This document shows positions 39,881 to 52,440 of a stretch of 64,000 nucleotides of DNA, in pieces (the stretch's first letter is position 1; every line of letters starts with the position of its first letter). The position numbers were made by a program, and so were the translations under genes. The notes under the pieces were generated by a model, which was not told the origin of the DNA, ran no database searches, and worked only from the letters and a program-made list of their open reading frames with translations. This stretch comes from Himantopus leucocephalus (Eukaryota; Chordata; Aves; Charadriiformes; Recurvirostridae): the NCBI GenBank assembly GCA_003993805.1, contig RSEF01000004.1, forward strand, positions 7,115,202-7,179,201. Reading direction: 5' to 3'.

Positions 39881-42800
39881 GCAGCTACAATAGGATTGAA
39901 TTTAGAGGTTTTCACGAAGATATGGGCTTTACAAAGGTTGTATTAAGGTGGGAGAGGGAACTTCTGCCATAGTCCATTAGACCTACGCTGGAGGAAGAAC
40001 AAGTATAGCAAGAATCTGAGAACATCTTGAAATAGCGCTGCAAAGAACAAGGTATTATCTTACTGTCATTAGTTCTGCAGTTTGCTATTGGTTGCTTAAT
40101 GTGCACTTGGTTTCACAGAACACAAAGGAGTAATTCCATACAGAGCTCTCCTAGTGGACTCAGAAGATCTCTAAGTTATTTCTGCTACTCTAATGGAAAA
40201 ACACAGCAAAACCCTAATAAAAAAATGGTGTCTGATCCCGAGACATTTGCATAAACCAGGTTAAACCAGAAACTACAGAGATGCAACCTATCACATCAAG
40301 CCTAACACTGGAGTGAGGCTTTGACCACGCTGATGTCTCCATAAACTTAAGCGGGAGGATTAGGGCTTAGGTTGGGTAATACGCACCTTAGTCTTGGTTG
40401 CATTTATTTTTTTGTAGACAATGCCCTGTACTGAGAAATAAATAATACTTCATTTTGCACAAGTTTCTGTTTTATATCGCTCACAAATTGTGAATGGAAG
40501 TCTGCTGAAGAGATGAAAAATTAACTGTTGCAATGGAGCAAAGAAACAGGGAACCAACCTAACTTTGTGATAAAACATGAGATCCCACCTTGAAGGAAGA
40601 AGAAACTCATCACAAACTGTGCATGCAAAGAGACTAAGCAATGGGTCAAAGGAACAGCTTAACCTAAATGAGCATATCTGAGTGGAACAGAAAAGCAGCA
40701 CTGAGACCAAATTCCACATACGATACACAGCATAACTACTTTCAAAGCCAATGTCCTGGGGAGAACTAATCTCCATTAACTCCAACAACACAACTGCCTT
40801 AGCATCAAAAGCTGAATGTAGTCACTGGCTTTTGATCAGCACAAGCTAATGAGAGCTAAAGAAAAGTTAATTTTGACACATGCTGTTCAAAGTTTTACCA
40901 AATTACAGTGTTAATTCTTTCTAAAGAAAGAGATGCGACCTCTATTGTTCTTTCAGAAGAGTATTCTAGTTTCTGTATGTACGTGGCAAATTATGTCCTC
41001 TTACACTCTTCTATCAAATGTAGAAGTTAAGGGTCCTGCAAACAAATTGTAAGAAATCACATTTTATTTATCAAAAGCTTAACAATTCTAAGCTCCCAGT
41101 ATCACTAACTTATTCAAATTCAACAGTAACTGGGAAGTAAAATTTACAGTGCCGCAACATAGGAGAACGTCTACAGAATGACACAGTTGATACTGAGGGC
41201 CCAAGGTCCACAACATACGTATTGCTGAAAGTGGAGCTAATTAAGACTAGGAGTGGTCTGGCTCCAGGGACAATACTCCCAATTAACAAGTACATGCTCT
41301 CCTGGAATACCTCTACTTATCCAAAAATAATCTAGTTGGCATGCTCCAAGAGTGCTTCATGATGCATATATGAAAGCACATTACCTGGAGGCAATCAGGA
41401 CATTTACTTCAAATATACACTCCTGATCCAAATCACAATGCTAACACAAACTCACTCATTGTACCATGCAGAACTATAAACATCCACAAAATTCACCAGC
41501 TGTAGCATCAATGATCTGCAATTAAAAAATGAGAACTGCAAAATCATTTTTTCCTGCGTATTTATGTTTCACTGTACCACACAACCTACCCTAACCACAA
41601 AACAAAGATCTAGATATTTCATCATAGTGTATTTTATATTTACTGACACATGAACAAAATACAACCATGAAATTTACTATTATACAAATTAAATTATAAT
41701 AATATGCTCCTCCTCAGTAGTCTGATCTGAATTTGGAAGCAGCTTAGGCTCCTATTAACAACAAAAATAAGTTATCAGTTTCAAGACATGTTCAGCAGCT
41801 CACAGCTTCCATTTGGATAGCGAAATACCTGCTGCAAATAAATAAATGCACAATTTCCAGAGAGTTCCCAATATAACGAGCTCTTCTAGAAATCTGTCTC
41901 TGATCGCAGTTACAATGTTCTTTTGACACGTTTAGCCTCAGCCATCCAACCTAACTATGACTTCATAGACATCTAGGAATTACACAAGTTATCTAGAGGG
42001 ATAATGAAAATAAAAATTAAGTAAGAAACTTCCAGAGAGTTAGGCTGAGACGGAGTGGAATTTATAAGCAACTGATTAGAAATGATTAAACGATGGAGCT
42101 TAGCTTTAAATGGTGTGAAATTACTTCAGTACCAGCAGAACTTCATTACTTTTTCTGTTTGCGTATAATGGATTTTTTTGGAGTATAATTTCTCTCTTGA
42201 AAAGCTCCAAGATATTAAAATATGTTTGATTAACTAGTCAAGAAGCAAAGTAAACAACAGCCATTTTTATACACTAGTATCCAAATAACTCAGGAGAATA
42301 ACGGTGAGCACAATGAAAACTAAACCAAGCCAGAAATGCCTTGTAAATATTACAGTAGATGCTTCTGCCAAAATATTGTCAACTAATACAGATTACACAG
42401 TGCCATAATTACAGTAGATGACATAAAATTATTATAAATTAACAGTTTGTAGTACAAAGTCATACATTATATATTTTTACTAGGTAGCTACACAAGCATA
42501 TGAAATGAAGAACTGTGAAATAGTGTAAAAGTGATTAAAATGATCTAAACTTTGTAGACAACACACAAATTACAGGCTCATTTTTCACAAGGTTTAAACT
42601 CAACACATCTGTTATTAAGCAAGACTGCTGGAATCGGGGAGAAACTTGTTGAGGACTGATATTCCATTTCTGTATCAGGATAACAACTCCTTTTTAAAAT
42701 AAAGCTACGCATATAGAGTTGAAACCCAGGCAAAAGGACTGGGAATCAAAAGTTTAAAAAGCAGTAGGAATGAAGGATGACTTCATAATGACAAGACCCT

Positions 42801-43724
42801 CTAATATGCTGCAAAGAGGTTCTAAGCTTTGTCTCTCGTGTCACCTAGCGCTGGAAAGGGTTACAAAGATCAGTACACTTTTGATATGACAGGAATTGGT
42901 ATCCTTCAACTGCGTGAGTAGTCTTGCATTTTCTTTGTATTCTAACAGAAAATAAAGTGCAATGTGGATCAAAATAAGCAGAAAGTAATAGCCCCTTAAT
43001 AAAACATGAAAAATGTTTAGCTGAAGCTTAGAGTAGATTGTATGGACTCTTTAGACGTAGGACAGGATTGCTTCATCGTTGCCTGGATACCTGTGTCTCT
43101 GAATCACAATACTGTTTTAATCATATTATGCCATCACAAGTATAACCTCAACAAGTTTTCAGAAAAGTAACTAGCTATTGTTTCAGTTCTATACGACAAT
43201 CCCCACTGTTCCTCAATTATGAGGACCTGACATCTCATTTGGACTATGGATCTTCCTTATTTTGTAAGTGCATTATGTTGTAAATGCTATACTAGATTTG
43301 CTGTCAATGCAATGAATTGTATCTTATCTGTGTGAGTATGAATATTTATTTTTAGGCTCTCTGAAATACATTATAAAACATTTAGCAAATATTTTTCATG
43401 AACATTACAGGCAGATTTGATCACTGCTGTTAAATTCCTTGTAAACAATAGTTCTCATTCTGTATCTTATTCAGAGATGCATGCCAATATTCTACTGCAG
43501 AGACTCATATAGTGACCATAAGCAACAGCCCTATTTTCCATTTAAATACTGGGGAAGTAAAACTAATTTACTGTAGGTTAACATATATAGGTAACGTATG
43601 TACATATATATGTGACAAGTATATTTGCATACATCTGTAACTCACAGAGATTAAACTGACCTCACCTTTAGCAACCATTTTTAATCTCAGCTTTCCTTAA
43701 TTTGTTGTCACTTCTGCAAACCAG
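39881..43724. other. AT-rich non-coding stretch
   Basis: No gene recognised. The + strand looks enriched in A and C over much of this interval. The 13-mer ATTACAGTAGATG occurs twice about 58 bases apart near 42350-42420, too short and isolated to be called a repeat. A TATA-rich palindromic stretch lies at about 43583-43615. Confidence 0.45.
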
Positions 43725-43796
43725 GCAGGACCAGAACAATACTTTAGAGAAGCATTAAGAACTCTGTTTCAAGCGTTGAATCTTTGTCCAGCAGAG
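43725..43796 (+). other. Exon-like segment, unknown identity
   Basis: An acceptor (TTGTCACTTCTGCAAACCAG) is followed by exactly 72 bases open in one frame only and then a strong donor (GCAGAG|GTACGT). The 24-residue peptide contains GPEQYFREALRTLFQALN and reads as an amphipathic helix. Both boundaries are phase 0. Third-codon positions are mostly A or T, like the surroundings, which weakens the coding case. A compatible exon-like segment follows about 700 bases downstream on the same strand. No family is recognised. Confidence 0.2.
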
Positions 43797-44488
43797 GTAC
43801 GTTTAGGAATGAATTGGGTTGTATTTCTCCTTTTTCTTAGCTGACAGTGTCTTGTAAGAAAGGTTTGACATCAAGAAAGACACTGCTTTCCTTTAGAGTA
43901 TCTCTGCATTTTGGCAATGCTTGGTAACATTTTGGATCAAGATGAGAAACAAAAGACCCACTTGTTTATCTTACAGTTTAAGAAGATCTTAGTCTATTCT
44001 CTACTTGCAAATATTCACCATTTCTGAAGTCAACCTCACTTCTAAAGATAACTTTGCTTTGACTGAATTCCGTTACAGTGAATATAATTCAGTCTCTGAT
44101 TAGTCTATTAGAGATATTATTAATATAACTTTGATTTATTACATATAAATACATCTGTTATATATCAGCCAGTGACTTAATCTAACAGAAGTGATCTTGC
44201 AAAGAAAATGTGCCTTCCCCAAGGAGCATTCTTGCACAGTCACAGTAGTTGTTAAATTTAGGAAACAAATATGTCTGTGACTTGACATTTCCTTCCTGCT
44301 TCAATCTGGTTTATTAAGAAATAAAACCGGTCTTGTGTGTCGTAGTATATATGCATGGCAAGAATTTGCCCTGCACAGAGCTTGCAATATACCACATCTG
44401 TAAAAGCATATGCCTATAAAAACCAACAGTGGGAGATATCCCATGTGAACCATAGGAATATGATCAAAGACTGAAAAAAAACCATCAG

Positions 44489-44618
44489 CATGAAGAGTTT
44501 AATGCAAATTATTCCGAAAGTTTTCAAGTGCTGCAATCGCCTGTTGCAGCTTGTCACCCATGCCCAAGAAGACTTTGTTTCTACTCAGCCAAACATCATC
44601 TATTCTTGCAGAGAACAG
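44489..44618 (+). other. Exon-like segment, open on both strands
   Basis: On the + strand an ATG at 44490 opens a frame reading KVFKCCNRLLQLVTHAQED in its middle and reaching the strong donor GAACAG|GTAAAT at 44618 in phase 0; no good acceptor precedes it. On the minus strand the same bases (44604 to 44499) follow an acceptor-like CTGTTCTCTGCAAG and read NKVFLGMGDKLQQAIAALEN before ending in NNLH and a TAA. At most one strand can be real. The minus reading resembles a terminal exon and the + reading an internal one compatible with 43725-43796. No family recognised. Confidence 0.22.
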
Positions 44619-45993
44619 GTAAATGAACAATAATAGTAGATGATTTATACTAACTCAGACTATCAGTCAGATATCAAAGAGAGTTAAAAGGCCAGCTAGA
44701 TCCTGGCTCATGTCATATGACAATTCCAGTTTACAGAACGTTTTGCCATAATCCTACTCCACTAACCAACAACAGTAGACAATTAATCTAAAGAAACATG
44801 ATGGATAGAATACTGATTTCACACCTGCAAGAAAAGTTGCTAGCTCATTTTCATGGAATATTACATACCATTCTTTTCGTTTGTATGTTTTGGGTTTAGA
44901 AAAATTAGTGGCACGAAACACTTTAGAGAACTAAAGATCAGATTCACCAGCTCCTACTACACAAAAATATTCATGCAAACAAGTCCCTGAAGATCTGTGT
45001 CCACCTACAAACATAATTTACTGAACACAAGAAAAACATCCATTTCAACTCAAACTCGTTTTTCTAAGCTGCTTTCATTTCTCCAGATCATCCTTCCCAG
45101 TTAAATAACTTAAAAATGATACGCTTAAAAAACCTAATATCTAAAACTCTTAAGTTGTACATCTGTATTTTACCAAGTAGTTCTACAAAAGTTCTCAGAC
45201 AGAGTACATACAAAAGTCCTCACCTATCTGTGTTTTAAATCCTTCCAAAAGGAACTTGTGCTGAAATGCCAAGATAAGAATTCCTTCTAATTGAGGATGT
45301 ATGTAAGCTGGCCTCTATTCCGACTATTTAAAAACCACTTGAAGTTCAGTGTTGTTATTCCATTCCAGCTCTTGCACGTGTCTAATATTGGGGAGACCAG
45401 ATAGGGGATTTTCCTTGGGATGAAAATTTCTACCAGCAGGCTTTAGTGAGAAAATCCAGTCTCCGGGTCCTGTGATTTACTCTGCCTACAGAGTTTAGTA
45501 CTCTTGGAACCGACATCATAACCACTTGTCAGTTAATTTCCCTGAACTGAGTAGGATAATTTACACCTGTGAAATGTCAAGAAGAAAGAAGAGGGGAAAA
45601 ACACCCAACACTAAAAACAAAGGATGGTTTCTGTGTGCTAGTTCTGATAGTGGCAGGTGAAGTACAGCTAGCAATCTTATGCACTGATTGTCAAAAACAA
45701 AAACAGAAGAAGCTGAAATTGAGGGGATACTAAGAAGTTCTCTGGTCTGCAAAAAAACCTAGCTGCCATTTTCTTTTTATGACATTTTCTTAGTGTTTGA
45801 TTTATTTTCCAACGACAGTGTAATGTGCACTGACACCTTTTCATTTCCACATCATCAAAAGCTCTCTAAAGGCTTACACCGAAATCTCACTGCTATAATC
45901 ACAGTGGCATCAAATTAGCATCCTAATGAATTCTCCATGGACTTATGCCCTTATGTATTTTCACCATTCTAAACTCATATCATAATAGCACCG
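44619..45993. other. AT-rich non-coding stretch
   Basis: No gene recognised. The minus frame 45561-45752 follows a pyrimidine-rich acceptor-like run but is hydrophobic and low in complexity, and is not called. Confidence 0.5.
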
Positions 45994-46239
45994 TAACTGG
46001 GTCCCTACAGATTCCTACCAAAATCATTACGAAACAGTTAACATCATAGATACACTACATTAAACCAAACAGAGAGTAAGAAGCATTGTAAAATAACAGA
46101 TTCTGAGAAGTAATTANATAACTGGGTCCCTACAGATTCCTACCAAAATCATTACAAAACAGTTAACATCATAGATACACTACATTAAACCAAACAGAGT
46201 AAGAAGCATTGTAAAATAACAGATTCTGAGAAGTAATTA
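45994..46239. repeat. Direct duplication around a single N (assembly artefact)
   Basis: Copies of 123 bases (45994-46116) and 121 bases (46119-46239) flank the N at 46117. They differ by a 2-base AG indel and one G/A substitution, consistent with two alleles of one locus placed in tandem. Confidence 0.92.
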
Positions 46240-48018
46240 TTAGATACAGTTATGGTATCTGGTTTAGGGTTGGTTTTTTTTTCGTAACATTCCCAAAGAA
46301 GTCAGTGTCTGTGAAAAAAGCTACCTGGCAGCCCAAAAAAATTTCTTAGTATGGAAAACATTCAACTAGAAAATTTTCAAGCCATGCAGCACAAAACCAC
46401 GTTAGCTGTTAACTAAACCAATGCTTAACGGTTAAGTAAACGAACAACTGGAACTTAGAGCAAAACCTTGTGAACCAATAGACACTTGTACACGTTTACA
46501 CATGAACAACCACCATGCAATGGGTTTCAGGATGAAAGTATTTGACGTAGAGGACCCCGATAAGCACTATGAGCAGCACACAGTTGTAAGCACATGTATT
46601 AAGGCAGTTTAGACACAAAAAGCAAACAATAAAACATTAATTTCTCTATCTATATAGCTCTTGTCTAATAAGAGGCACCAAAATGTTTGGCATCTGTATC
46701 CAAGGTGCTGAGCACCAGTACCTAACCACTTCCTCAAAGAGCAGCTTCAAACAGAAGTCTAGAAAGTCTCACCCTTCAGGAGCGTGCCTAACTCAACAGG
46801 GTTGTTATTTCAAACCTAAACTTACCCATTTTTCCAAATCACACAAAATGGGGGGGGGGCGACTAGTATTTATTAAATGGGGAAAAGACACTTCTAGTAT
46901 TAGAACTGTCCATCTCTTCTGCTGTTCATGACGACTACATTACTGCTGTCAGTAATGTGCTAGGACACAAGCTGCTGCACTGAAAAAGATGCATGAAAAA
47001 CTCTGCACTGGCAAGAGACTGACAAGTCTCTAAACTCCATTTTACTGTAAAATTTTTTAGTGCTGGTAACTACGCACACACCAGGGTGAACCGTATTCTA
47101 AATTATTTTTCTTTTAACGTAAAAGGACACTCAGCAACGCAGCTAAGTCAAGTCTGCCCAAAATACCACACCAACTGAACGTCAGGTGCAGGAATGGAAC
47201 CGCAGAGCTCACAACTTCCAACACCAGTGCACAACAGATTTTACTGCCAAATACAAATTACTGGAGATAAGATTGATTCTGTGTCTGGGGGAAAAAATAT
47301 GCTTTTTGTAATCCTCAGTTGTCATTCCCATTTGAAACAACTGTCTGCATTGTTGCCTCCCAGTAGAGGTATGTCACACAGAGCACTGAAGAGAAGATGT
47401 ACATCTTTCCTGTAGTATAGCAAAACTATGGAGAGAAATCCCAGGGGAACATCTGAAGTCATTTCCATGGGGAAGTAGGAAGACCAATAAGATGCAGTCC
47501 CATAAATTCTTATGGAAATCCTACATCTCCATCTCACTTCTATCTGAATTGGCAGTGGATTAATTGCTTAGGGCTATCATCTTCTGACAATCTGAAGGAA
47601 AAAAAAATGACAAAACTTTCACAGTACTTATATTAGGAACAGAACAGAGTATAATAATTAAAAATAAATGGCAAACTTGGTCATGACAGAGTGTTACTCA
47701 AGGAAAGGTTGAGTCACTAAAAAAAAATTAGCTTATTAAATTTCTCAAGTACCACATGAGTTACAGTAGTAATGGATAGCATTAATGACAGCTCGCCATA
47801 ATATAGAACATTCTGACAGTCTTTTTGCCATAAAGACTCTCATATAAAAGGATTTTGCAAATACTTTTCAAATATATAACTGTGTTGGGGCTTAGCTAGC
47901 AAGTTAAGAATAGATAGAGATAAAAGTGGTATACAGCTTACATCTGGTGAATACAGTCCTACACCAGCTACTACTGGAAGGATGAAAGAATGAAGTAAAT
48001 TCAGCCAGATGAGAGTGT
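46240..48018. other. AT-rich non-coding stretch
   Basis: No gene recognised. A 10-base G run lies at 46850-46859. A donor-like GTAGAG|GTATGT at about 47370 ends a + open frame without a convincing acceptor. Confidence 0.5.
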
Positions 48019-48179
48019 TCAGCCTTCCTTTTGTAGGTACAATGTGAAGTACTCGGGCCAGACTGCAGAATTACACTTCACGTAATCAGGAAACAGCCTG
48101 CTCTTGAAGGTCCGAAGAACAATGCTGCTCAGAGTAATGAGGCTTTTGTCTGAACTGACTCGAAACACCTTCAGGCATC
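48019..48179 (-). other. Exon-like segment with stop codon, unknown identity
   Basis: On the minus strand a strong acceptor (TATCCCTTTTTTGATCAG) precedes 161 bases with one open frame of 52 codons ending in TGA (48019-48021). The peptide begins CLKVFRVSSDKSL, contains LRTFKSRLFPDYVKC and ends YFTLYLQKEG. Third positions are noticeably richer in G and C (CTG, GTG, AAG, AGC) than the flanks, and six CpGs fall inside or nearby, which favours a coding history. No polyadenylation signal close downstream on the minus strand was established. I do not recognise the family; it may be a terminal exon, a pseudogene remnant or chance. Confidence 0.3.
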
Positions 48180-48720
48180 CTGATCAAAAAAGGGATACTG
48201 AGCTTTCGCAAACTTTCCTCTTATCTTACTGCTTTCACGTGGTTGACCTAAATTAATTTCCTTAACTATGCTTATTTTTACTATAACCTTCAATGCCTTG
48301 AAAAACAGTCAGTTAAATTAAAGATATTTAGACATTGAGCATTTCTGGTATTTTTCTTTATTAAAAATACACTTTAAAAATAATCTCCTTTTAGCTTCCA
48401 AACTATAAAATACAACACAGGTAAACTTTTTAAGCTTTTGCATTTTTCATATTCAAAAAAAGTTATATATCTTTCAAAGACCTTTGGCTGAACACAGAAT
48501 TGGTCTACCCCTATTTCTGTCCGCTTTGCCATGAGATCCCATTTAAGATTCTCTAATGTGAAAATACTCCATAAATAACAATGGCACGGTTACACAAAAA
48601 ACCTTGAAATAAAATGATCTCCAAGTATGATAAAACCTTTGCAGATACATTCACTTTTTCCTCCAAAAGAGCTTCATCTAATGGACAGAAAAAAATGTTT
48701 TGCTACAGATGTTGTCAAGT
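48180..48720. other. AT-rich non-coding stretch
   Basis: No gene or repeat recognised before the CR1 fragment. Confidence 0.5.
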
Positions 48721-48965
48721 TGTGCACCCTCAAGTGCACCCTCAGTAAGTTTGCAGATGACACTAAGCTGGGNNNNNNNNNNNNNNNNNNNNNNNNNNNN
48801 NNNNNNNNNNNNNNNNNNNNNNNNNNNNNNNNNNNNNNNNNNNNNNNNNNNNNNNNNNNNNNNNNNNNNNNNACATGGTTTAGAAGTGGTTTTTGTCAGG
48901 GTAGGATAATGGTTGGACTAGATGATCTTAAGGTCCCTTCCAACCTCAACAATTCTATGATTCTA
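48721..48965 (+). mobile_element. CR1 LINE fragment, 5'-truncated, interrupted by a gap
   Basis: Before the gap the bases at about 48733-48772 encode LSKFADDTKL, the conserved CR1 reverse-transcriptase motif around the catalytic aspartates. After the gap, 48873-48965 matches the CR1 3' end: ACATGGTTTAGAAGTGG, then GGTTGGACTAGATGATCTTA, CCCTTCCAACCTCAA, and the terminal ATTCTATGATTCTA octamer repeat. In intact CR1 these parts are separated by roughly a kilobase of the reverse-transcriptase region, so the 100-N gap either hides much more than 100 bases or spans an internal deletion. The copy is 5'-truncated, as usual for CR1, and cannot be active as assembled. It is the clearest taxonomic marker in the window. 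Confidence 0.93.
48773..48872. other. Assembly gap, 100 N, inside CR1
   Basis: Placeholder of exactly 100 Ns lying within the CR1 copy; a multi-copy repeat explains why the assembler stopped. Confidence 0.98.
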
Positions 48966-51439
48966 AGTTATAAATGTAAAGCATCTTGATAAATGGGTTA
49001 ATAGCTTAATTTCAGTTTTTTAAAAACAGAAATTTACAAAATGTGATAGAATAATCTTTTGAAATTATTATTCTATTTTTTCTTACTGTGTCGGGGACTC
49101 AATTCGCACAGTCTTACAGTAGTGATTTTAATCTTAGCCTTATTATGACAAGAACGACAAAACATAAAAGGAAACATCCCTCATAATGACAAAGGAGGAG
49201 GATACATATGGGCCATTGAAGCCTAGTTAGAAACCCAGTTGAGAACTCATTTGTCAGTGCACTGGCAATAAATTGACCAAATTTGTTTTGCTGTTCACCT
49301 TATACAAAGAAAACAAACCTAATTGATGGGGAAAAAAATAACGTCTAACAATTCTATGACCACTGAAAACCTGAACTGTTAGTAGTCTAGCAAAGGCATG
49401 AAAAAGAACAAGAATAATAATAAAAAAAAAATCTACCAGTATCTTGCCAGCGTTCCCTTGAAGGCAGAAATTACGATCGTGTTCTTGCATTACTCAGTGA
49501 AAGCATTCCCTCTGAAAGCACGTGATAACTGTTTGTTGCTACAGAACGCTGTCTGCTTCAATGGTATTTGAGTGTGTGGCTGACCTAGCCTCCTCAGCAT
49601 TAGTACTCGCGTAGATAACATTCCATATAAAAAGCAAACTGGTTCCTCAAAAACACTGCAAGGGAATTGCTGTGTAAGTGCCAGCTGAAGAGAAAAGCGA
49701 TATTGTGCTAGTCACAGTGATCTTCACCAGTGCACAGGGGGTGAAGACATTTTTTTCTGGAGCTCTTATCTTACCTACATGCTTCACACACTTAAATGAC
49801 ATATGCTGGAGTCAGCAATGGATGAATTTTCCTGGCAACCCTAAACAGAAACAAACTGCATAGCCTTGACATCACTTCATGCTATGTTGCCAGAGATACA
49901 AACTCAATTAACTTTTCACAAAGTTCAATACAGATTCTTAGGGACTGCTAAGATCACTAGGATCAAGATGCTCCTCCATCTTCTTTAGAAGCACAGCAAC
50001 ATATCATCACAGCACAATCTACAAACAGCTAAATGGGCACTAGAGACATTTTAAAACAACATATTCCACAGCTTTGAGAAGAGCCTACTTCAACAATATC
50101 AGGAAGCTGTAAAACTTTTTGCAAATATTTCTTATAATTTAAACATTTATATATAACTCCTGCTATTGCCTTTTAAGTATTCCTCTTAAATTCTATCATG
50201 TAAAAATTATGAACCTGAGAACACATTTTAAGAAAATACAGCAGCATGTACCTAAGCAGGCAAAGAAAAAAACCACCCCATCAAACCATTTGTGAATAGA
50301 GTTATTGAATGAAGTTTTATGTCCTGAAACATGAAGACCTGTTAGCTTTTTACACTTCCAGAACATGGTGATGTTTTATGCACTGTTAAGGATGGGCACG
50401 TGAATAAGAAATACCATCTCTTCTACTTTGGTAAGCATTCCTCCACACAAAGGCTCACAAACGCTTCCTTCATATCTATCCAGGAATCATTAATTTAAAA
50501 AACAACATCAACAAATTGGCACTCTCCCCTCAAAACATTTTTTTTTAAAAAGAAAAAAAATATGTATAGAGCAGTCTCTTTTGCAGACCACAGCAGTTTT
50601 CCTGAATGGCAAATGCTCATTATTATGCACCGATATGCAGGAGATATTACTGACAATTCCCAGAGTGTTCCCTCTTTCATAAACAGACTGCTGATGGCTG
50701 ATGCATAATCCATCCAAGCAGTGCAATAAAAGGAAAAATATCACAAAATCTATACAGGGCAGTCCAAAACCTAGGTGCCAAAATGGCTACAGATAGCAGA
50801 AAATACATTTTCTTGACTGCACGCAATTCTCACAGTCAGTGACATTATTAATGAAGAAATATAAACTCTTCTACCTCACTGGTAGATTTCTGTGTTTGCA
50901 GAGGCTTCTCAAGCGTTACTGTAAAGACCATTTCACTTTAATAATACAGTATTAAAACTAAAAAAAACCAGCATAATGATAGGATACTGACACATTTTTT
51001 ATGTTTTAATTCCTTGTGGCACATGGGATAACACCTGAAAAAATACTTCCGTATACGATAAATCCACTGAACTCTCCTGCCTAGGCAGTCCGAGTCCAAA
51101 CACACCAAACCCTACAGAACATGAATGCAACAGCAAATCATCAAATGGGATGATGCTTTTTGGCCCCAAATATTATTTGTAGAGAAGCTCTTCAGCTAAA
51201 TATTTTATTGTACTGTCTATACACGCAGCTTCTAGCAGACTGGTTGTCTTAATGTCAACTTAGGCCTCTAGGTGCTTTTGTAATACAAACCACAGATGTA
51301 ATGAGAGCTGGAGAAGTATTTATGATGAATAATTTGTGGCAAGTTTTAGGCTTTGTTTTGAAACCAACTGTTTACAAAGACTTGCAATTCAGAACAGTTT
51401 GACAAACGGCTAAATAATATCAGAGAATAAATCACTAGA
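48966..51439. other. AT-rich non-coding stretch
   Basis: No gene recognised. On the minus strand an acceptor-like tract (AATTCCCTTGCAG) at about 49665 opens a frame of about 55 codons, but no exon end could be fixed and it is not called. Confidence 0.45.
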
Positions 51440-52440
51440 CATTATTCCAGTGCAAGCCTGCCGCCAAAGCTCTCCCCGAGCACTCCTGCACTCAACGAGG
51501 CTGGCGACGCTCGCTGGAAAGCTGGAGCAGTGGACTGAAGCCCAGGCAAAGCCCAGAAGCTCTTTGAGGCCTTTTCCCCCACCTCATTTGCTTTCACAAA
51601 GGACAAGCCCCCACCNTGAGGCCTTTTCCCCCACCTCATTTGCTTTCACAAAGGACAAGCCCCCACCCGGGTACTCAGAGCAGCCCCAGTTCTGACAAGG
51701 GCTGCAGGTGGGTATTGTGTCACATGGAATTTTTTTCCACAAAGACTGATAAGATTTTGAGGGCTGCTGAGAGCGAGGGTCTGGCAATGCAAAAGCAGAG
51801 AGAGCGCAGAGCTGCAGCCAGTGCGCTGGCGGAGAGCACCGAGCAGCCGGCACAGCCACGCGGGCATCCCGTCGAGAGTACAGGGAGCAAGAACCGCTGA
51901 CGCCGAACCCAGTTAGGAAGGGGTTGGCAGAAAGAGCGAAAAGTGAACAGATCCAGTTGGTAACAAGCACAAGCAGGGACACCTGCTCCTGGCCACTAAA
52001 GCCATGAAGATCAGCAATGTAGATGACCAACTCTAACAAGACTTTATTATCTAACAGAGGAACCGTGGCTAAAGGGGTTTTGCTTAGAGCCCAGGGAACT
52101 CAGCGCCCAGTTTGGCAGCAATAATCCCTGCCCTCGCACAGCCCTCGGCCGACTCGGCATGCCGCTCTTTCCCCAGCAGCTCTTGTGCTTTCCCAGATGT
52201 TTTGAGGGAGGGGATAAGGAAAGTGAGGAAAAGGAAGGGTCAGGAAAGCCAGCCAAAAAACTACCTCAGAAAGATGAGTTTTCTGTATTTTTACATTATG
52301 TTGTCAGAGGTGATGGCTGCTGTAGGATTGGGACAACTGCCACAAGATCCTCATTCTCCGCACTTGCTAATTCCGTCTTCAGCAACAGTAATAGGGGCAG
52401 CAGTTATCTGTGTTGGCAGGGAGGCTTCGGGCTAGCCTGG
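51440..52440. other. Moderately GC-rich, CpG-containing patch
   Basis: GC and CpG content rise clearly, most at 51460-51540 and 51770-51910, then fall after about 52200. Frames are open on both strands across much of it (minus 51584-52039; plus 51640-51900 and 52112-52435), which follows from high GC. It contains the contig join at 51616. It could be a weak CpG island or promoter, an untranslated exon, or an old GC-rich repeat; no TATA box, motif or homology decides this. Confidence 0.4.
51565..51667. repeat. Direct duplication around a single N (assembly artefact)
   Basis: Two identical 51-base copies (51565-51615 and 51617-51667) flank the N at 51616, as at the other joins. Confidence 0.9.

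Noticed and set aside
51584..52039. 151-codon minus frame in the GC-raised patch
   Set aside because: It passes through the single N and repeats the artefactually duplicated 51 bases; GC richness lowers stop frequency on all frames.
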